From contig OY723289.1 in NCBI GenBank assembly GCA_963210315.1, positions 992,001-1,056,000 of the forward strand: a stretch of 64,000 nt of DNA. The letters are read 5' to 3'. Shown one piece after another: positions 59,184 through 64,000 of the stretch. The notes below the pieces were generated by a model. That model saw only the letters and a list, made by a program, of their open reading frames with translations. It did not search any database and was not told the origin of the DNA. Origin of the DNA: Rhynchopus euleeides (Eukaryota; Euglenozoa; Diplonemea; Diplonemida; Diplonemidae). Every line of letters starts with the position of its first letter. Position 1 is the stretch's first letter. The translations under genes and the position numbers were made by a program.

Positions 59184-60539
59184 ACCCCCTCCGCATCCTG
59201 CTTATGATCAACACGGCGCACAGTCAAATCTGCTCATCTCTTTGCTGTGCCCTGGGTTGAAGTTCTGCCTGCTTGGGTGGGGCTGCGGGATTACTTGCTT
59301 GGGTCGACAGCCGCCTGGCAGCAGGTGGTAGTCTGACTGCCGAGAAGCAATGCAAACAGCCAAGGCAGCGGCCCTCCCCTGAGTCGGCCGAGGTATATAG
59401 GTTGCCTTCACAGGCCTTTGCTTATCACGACATAATTATCCCAGGCAATACTGTCGGGCAGCGGCATGACCTTCCCTCTTGCTTGCCCTGCCCCATCCGG
59501 ATTACTTCATTTCACGCTTGCTTTTGAAAATGGGACTTTCACTCCGTGACAGCGACCCCCATTCTGTTCGGGGGTCTCACTTTTGCGCATTTGGATGCGA
59601 ATGCATCCAATCTCTTTTAAACTCAGGGTGTGGTGTCCCGAGTTCCTTTCCATGACTCGGGACAGGCCTGGGTTGCGTGGGCTAACCAGCCGATTTGATT
59701 AGAGTTCTTTTGGGATGTTTGATGCCTGTTCGTCTTCTTCTTCTTCTTCTTCGTCTATACTTTTTTTTGCGCCACCATGGTTTTCAAAGAACAAACTGAA
59801 TCAGGTTGTGCGACTGCCAGAAAAGAATCACGCCGACGACGCATGCCAGCATTGAGCAACGCCCCGAGTCTGGGGCAAGGTGGGTTGTGAGGGAAGTGAC
59901 CCTCACTCCACCACAAGCAGTAGACATACCACGCTGCCCGTTGGTTTGATGGCTTCTTTTTTTGTGGCGACGCACGGCAGGAATCATCTTTCTTTGCCAA
60001 AGCCATGCTGCGATGCGCAGCTAATACCTTCTTCTTCATCTCATTGGTGGAAGTGTGTGCCAGAGTGCCAATGTATTTTATCATCAAAGAGCGATCCGCC
60101 ACTGCCTTCTGCGCCTGCCACAGCATTCAGATGCGGGCACCGGATGGCACAACAAGCAAGGCGTAACAAGAGCAAAATCTCAAGGGGTTCCGCCATTGTT
60201 TGAACATATGAGCTGGGAAGCGCAGCCAAATGAAGAGTTCAGAAGTGTTCGACATCTCAATGTGTGGCCTGTCCATACGTTGCGAGCAAAAGCTGCTTGT
60301 GAAGTGCGGGGAGGGGCCAGCTTTGGTTTGAAACACCACGCGCCTCCCCATGCCTCGCACCGGGGGATACAGCGAACCAGGGTTTTTTCTGGGGGGGTCG
60401 GGGGGGGCTAATGACCCCCCCCCCCCCCAGGGTTTTGCGAAAATTATTAGCCCCCCCCGGGGGGGGACAATTTTTGAACGATTTTGAACGATTTTTGGCC
60501 GTGCTCGTAGCATTCCCCGTTGAGGGGGTCGCTATTTCG
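59184..60539. other. Intergenic region with foldback and poly-C tracts
   Basis: A (CTT)n microsatellite lies at about 59732-59754. G/C-run hairpins occur at 60392-60470. No gene recognised. Confidence 0.5.
60392..60470. repeat. G-run/C-run foldback
   Basis: Two G7 runs (with TCG between) are followed by CTAATGA and a 14-base C run, then a second GGG..CTAAT / ATTAG..CCC pairing and CCCCCCCC-GGGGGGGG. It can form nested hairpins or a G-quadruplex. Confidence 0.65.
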
Positions 60540-61490
60540 TGTTCTCCTGGCCGCACGGAGGCATTGCCTTACGTCGCCTCTTCCTCTTTTCCTTTGGTGG
60601 TGTGTTGGTCTGGCACAGAGGGCGGGACCGTGCTGATATGCACAGTGACGACTCTCCCTTTTGTTTTGTGCCCGCCTCCACCGAGATTCGGCTGATGCCT
60701 CTCAGACTGGGGGCGGGCGGTCGCCGACGCTGACGCGCCTGGCGGCCTGTGGAAAGTGACGTGGGGCTGGGATGGGGGGGGGGGTGCTGGGGGGTCGGGC
60801 CGAAGCCCTTGTTCTCTGATGATGTTATTTGGTTCACGCGTTCAGGTAGTCCTTCTCGCCGTGCTCCGTTACCCCTGCCTCGGCCAGGTAGCGCAGTGCC
60901 TCCTTGCAGTTGTGCAACAGCAGGTTGTGCACGTTTGTGGCTGTGAGGTGGTGTCGGGCCGACGCTGTCGCGGGGCAGCCGAAGAAGAGGTGCTTCAGTG
61001 AGACCCCAGGCGGGGGGTGGCCCGGCGCATGCTTCAGGCAGGGTTGGCAAGGTGGTTGTGCCGTGCCCGGGATGTCGTGGTCGTAGACCAGGCGGTGGTG
61101 GTCGGCCCGGAGTCGGCGGATGGTGGTTTCCCCTAAGCGGGTGAGTCCCTCCATGCGGAGGTCGGGGCGTTGCAGTCGCGTCTCCCCGATTCCCGAACGG
61201 TACGCGTACACGCTGTCCGTGCGGGGCACCGTTGCGTCGTTGTAGATGTGTCGGCGGAGGACGACACGAGCCGACGCGAGGCTAACCGGTTCCACCTGCG
61301 GCCGGAAGGCACCGATTTGCGCCTGTTTGTCAGCGAGTTCGTTCCCTGCTACCCCAACGTGTGACGGGATGTAGCGGAGGTGGGTGGTGACATCGTGGGT
61401 TTGGGCGAGCTCGTTCAACCACCTCCAGATGTCCCATTCGGTGGATCCTCTCGCTCGCTGCGGGCCGCTCAGCAGCGTGGTAGCAGAGGT
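60540..61490 (-). mobile_element. 5'-truncated LINE (non-LTR retrotransposon), 3' part
   Basis: Only the RNase H end and the zinc-knuckle tail of ORF2 remain, plus a probable 3' UTR at 60540-60833. Truncation at the 5' end is usual for LINE insertions. The exact 3' end is not clear because no long poly-A (poly-T on this strand) is seen. Confidence 0.65.
60834..61490 (-). pseudogene. LINE ORF2 fragment: RNase H and zinc knuckle
   Basis: Reading leftward from about 61490, the frame gives LLSGPQRARGSTEWDIWRWL, HLRYIPSHVGVAGNELADKQAQ (the last RNase H motif with its Asp), then a linker and CQPCLKHAPGHPPPGVSLKHLFFGCP, a CCHC-type knuckle of the kind found after RNase H in I/Ingi-like elements. 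It ends at a stop near 60834. The endonuclease and reverse transcriptase are missing. Confidence 0.8.
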
Positions 61491-61674
61491 AGGTTTTTAT
61501 GGGAGGTTTTGGGAGGGTGCGGTGCCACATGGGCATGTGGCTGTGAGCAGCACTTGGTGCGTCGGGGAACCGTGGATGGAGGAGTTTCACGAGAAGACCC
61601 CGTCGTGGCGGGGCAACTTACCTTACTTGGGTTATTTGCCCCGAGAATCCACACCACAAGCCACCTACATTCAG

Positions 61675-61724
61675 TACCGTGGCCTCCGGCGGCTGGGGGG
61701 CTCCGCCCCCCAGACCCCCCTGTG
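61675..61724 (+). repeat. GC-rich hairpin repeat, copy 1
   Basis: TACCGTGGCCTCCGG is followed by the hairpin CTGGGGGGCTCCGCCCCCCAG-type arms (61693-61713) and a C run. The whole of about 50 bp recurs 186 bp downstream. Confidence 0.8.
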
Positions 61725-61860
61725 TCGCGTACCTGCCTAGTACCTTCTCCTCGCGCGTGAAAGGTTTGGATTCACATCAGGTGATGGGATCCAGACCACC
61801 GCCTCATAATATGGACGCAGCCGCTCACACAGAAGCTGTGCGCCAGGAACAGATGTTCAC

Positions 61861-61911
61861 TACCGTGGCCTCCGGCGGCTGGGGGGCTCCGCCCCCCAGA
61901 CCCCCCCTGTG
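61861..61911 (+). repeat. GC-rich hairpin repeat, copy 2
   Basis: Same sequence as 61675-61724 apart from one extra C in the final run. Same orientation. Confidence 0.8.
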
Positions 61912-64000
61912 GCGCACCGCCCCGGGGAGAAAAAAATTTGGGGCCAAAAAGTGCACTGACCCCCCCCGACCCCCGAAATCGCGAATCCTGGAAAAATCCC
62001 TGCAGCGAACATGGCAAAACAAAAATCCGCTCAAATCGTTCGACATTATGTGGCACGGATGGCGTCTTCCTCCGAGGGCTGGTCACTCTGCCGATGAGAG
62101 TCCTCAGGCAGAATACAGCCAGTCCCTCACCCACCCACCCCACCCCTTCGGGCCTTAGGACGCCCCAGGCGCCTTCCTGACGCCCCACGCAAGTCCTTAT
62201 TGTCTTTCGGGGGAGGGGGGGTCGAACCTACAAGAATGCCGACCCCCCAACCCCCGCTCCCCTCCCACCCCCACCCTGACGGCAACCGTTTTGCACAACA
62301 CAATGCAACCATCGGGGCGAGGGGGTGGGGTTTCCCTCTCTCACATCAACCCTACTTCAGTGGCCTTTTCCCCCTCGTATTCTCTTCAGTCTTCTCATCT
62401 GCTACTCTTTCCCGTTATTACTGCTTCTGGGGGGTGGGGGGGGCGGGGGAGGCGTGTGTTACAGTGTAATACATGCTGCAAACATGCTGGCGCGACAGGT
62501 GTTGTGACAGTGTGGGTGGGTATTGTGCTTTCTTTCTACTGCACAAAATGTAAGGGGGTGGGGTGGGGGGGTGAAATATAGAACCCAAAACAGCGAAAAA
62601 GAATAAAGGAAAGTAAGGAATATCGCAGATCGCCCAGTGGCACTGCGAGTGAACGCAAGGCACCTATCACTGGGTAAAAGGTTCGAGTTCCGACACATGT
62701 CTTCAGCGAGTCTCTCCATGATCATTCCAAGGGTATTTTTTTTCATTCGCCTCAAGAAAATCACCTTTGAAACTGCAATGAAAACACCAACACAACGCCA
62801 TACTATTCTTGGCGCCCAATCGCCCTCTCCGTAGGCAAATCGATATGGACCCCACGCAACTCCTCTATCGCAAGAAGGTGCGGAGGTCTGTCCCACACCC
62901 TGTGGGTGGCCAGCAGTGCTGCCTGCCCAGCGGGTGGGGCTATTAGACAACTCGGTGCCGACTAGTGCCTGGGTCCACACGACACCCGGAGCACTTTTTT
63001 CTCATAGCATGACCCGGCATGCGGGTCTCCCGCAGACTCTCTCTCTCTCTCTTCTCCTCTCCGGGCAACAATCCGGAGTTCTGATGGCTGAGGCTAACAC
63101 ATTCGCGACCCTGTTTTGTTGAGCGTAGTTTGGACCGAGTGAACTCTGCTGCAAACCTCCGCTGCATGTGGACTCACGCGCACACATAAATCTTAATAGC
63201 GTCGAGGACGCTGAGCACCCCGCTCTTGATCCGATTTCCACACGCACCCCACACCGAGCCTGTCGTTGGTTCTCGGTTCACTGCCCCCTGCCTAAGGAGT
63301 GAAGGGGGTGTGGACTCTCTGTACATTCATCCACCTAACCCCCTCCCCCCCGCTTCCCGCCCCACCTTTCTTGGTTGAAGGATCGGACGAAAAAAAATCA
63401 GCAGAACATGGGGCATCATGCCGTGCATGGCAGAGCACGATACCCCCGCTGTTCCTACCTGATTTTGTTTCCGGACGCTCGTCAGCCCTGGGTGGTGGTC
63501 GGGAGGGGGGGATGGGATGGGTCTCTGTGTGTGTGTGTGTGTGTGTGTGCCCCTCCCCAGTGGAAGCGGCATCATATGTTCGCTCGGTGCAACCTACATG
63601 CGACACGAGGATTAACGTGTTCTGTGTGTCTTATGAACTGCATCCCTGCCATGTGTGCAGTTTCCAGCCAGCTGCCGTATTAGGTTCTGTTGTGCGACTG
63701 CAAAAGTATTGGCCAGATGAGGTGATGTCCAAGGGGCGATCTCTGCTTCACGTTACGGTTCTTTTCGACATTGTCAGCGAATCCTCTTCAGATCGGGTGG
63801 AGGGCGAAAAGGGGCATTGCGTCAATAGGGACGAAAAAGGGAAAGCCGCCGCGGCAGCACAGCGAGGAAAATTGAGAAGCGATAAATGGCAACATCTCAC
63901 TCTCTTTGATAGAGCTCGAGGCATTCGCTCCATGCAACTAGCTTCGTGCATCCTCGCCTCTTCTTTTTGACTGGCCCCACTCCGGGGTGGAACATGTACT
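61912..64000. other. Right-end region, nothing assigned
   Basis: Contains a (GT)n microsatellite at about 63521-63548, G/C runs near 62210-62260 and 62420-62450, and short frames without family resemblance. A tRNA-like TTCGA motif at 62683 was examined and rejected. Confidence 0.45.

Noticed and set aside
62640..62700. tRNA-like sequence with a GGTTCGAGTTCC-type motif
   Set aside because: The T-arm stem does not pair and no acceptor or anticodon stem could be drawn.
1..64000. CRISPR arrays, bacterial operons, rRNA genes
   Set aside because: The genes are eukaryotic and spliced. No array of spaced short repeats and no rRNA core sequence was noticed.

Overview
The window is nuclear DNA from a GC-rich, single-celled eukaryote that very probably builds a flagellum. 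It carries spliced genes, importin-beta, FACT and CK1 homologues, a cilium-type EF-hand/WD40 protein and a mitochondrial, fungal-type ketol-acid reductoisomerase. Every host gene I can recognise from 1.4 to 59.2 kb lies on the + strand. Most start codons sit 12-57 bases after a pyrimidine-rich tract ending in AG, with no obvious donor upstream. All seven well-supported introns begin GTATG. The one damaged retroelement has the order gag - tyrosine recombinase - reverse transcriptase - RNase H, which I know from VIPER of trypanosomatids. Together these suggest directional gene clusters with spliced-leader trans-splicing. A euglenozoan, perhaps diplonemid-like, is my best guess, but the sequence alone does not prove it.

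Layout. 1-306: start of a minus-strand gene running off the left edge. 307-1414: divergent switch region with a 166-bp palindrome. 1.4-19.6 kb: unknown 1304-aa protein, small four-exon protein with a mitochondrial-type N-terminus, EF-hand/WD40 ciliary-type protein, importin-5-like karyopherin, and a protein with a globular N-terminus and a Q/P-rich middle. 19.6-24.4 kb: gene-poor, with low-complexity tracts, a degenerate GT-rich tandem repeat and a 109-bp MITE. 24.4-26.3 kb: SELO-family AMPylase. 26.9-30.0 kb: secreted Cys-rich tandem-repeat protein, copy 1. 30.2-36.3 kb: four-exon senescence/spartin-domain gene whose second intron holds a defective VIPER-like retroelement, itself interrupted by a foldback element. 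37.5-38.7 kb: ketol-acid reductoisomerase. 38.9-49.9 kb: a transposon island with two inverted MITE copies, a decayed TIR element, an intact hAT element with 8-bp target duplications, and two almost identical 1-kb TIR elements. 50.9-52.3 kb: SSRP1/Pob3-like FACT subunit lacking the N-terminal PH domain. 54.4-58.0 kb: second copy of the Cys-rich gene with its 3' flank. 58.3-59.2 kb: CK1-family kinase. 60.5-61.5 kb: 5'-truncated LINE on the minus strand. 61.5-64 kb: repeats and unassigned sequence.

The host genes belong to unrelated pathways (nuclear import, chromatin, branched-chain amino acid synthesis, protein AMPylation, signalling, cilium). Their shared strand therefore points to how they are transcribed, not to a common function. 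The most unusual items are the pair of Cys-rich secreted repeat genes (9 and 12 repeat units, duplicated exactly from the start codon onward), the YR-before-RT retroelement inside an intron, and the compact families of small transposons with readable target-site duplications.
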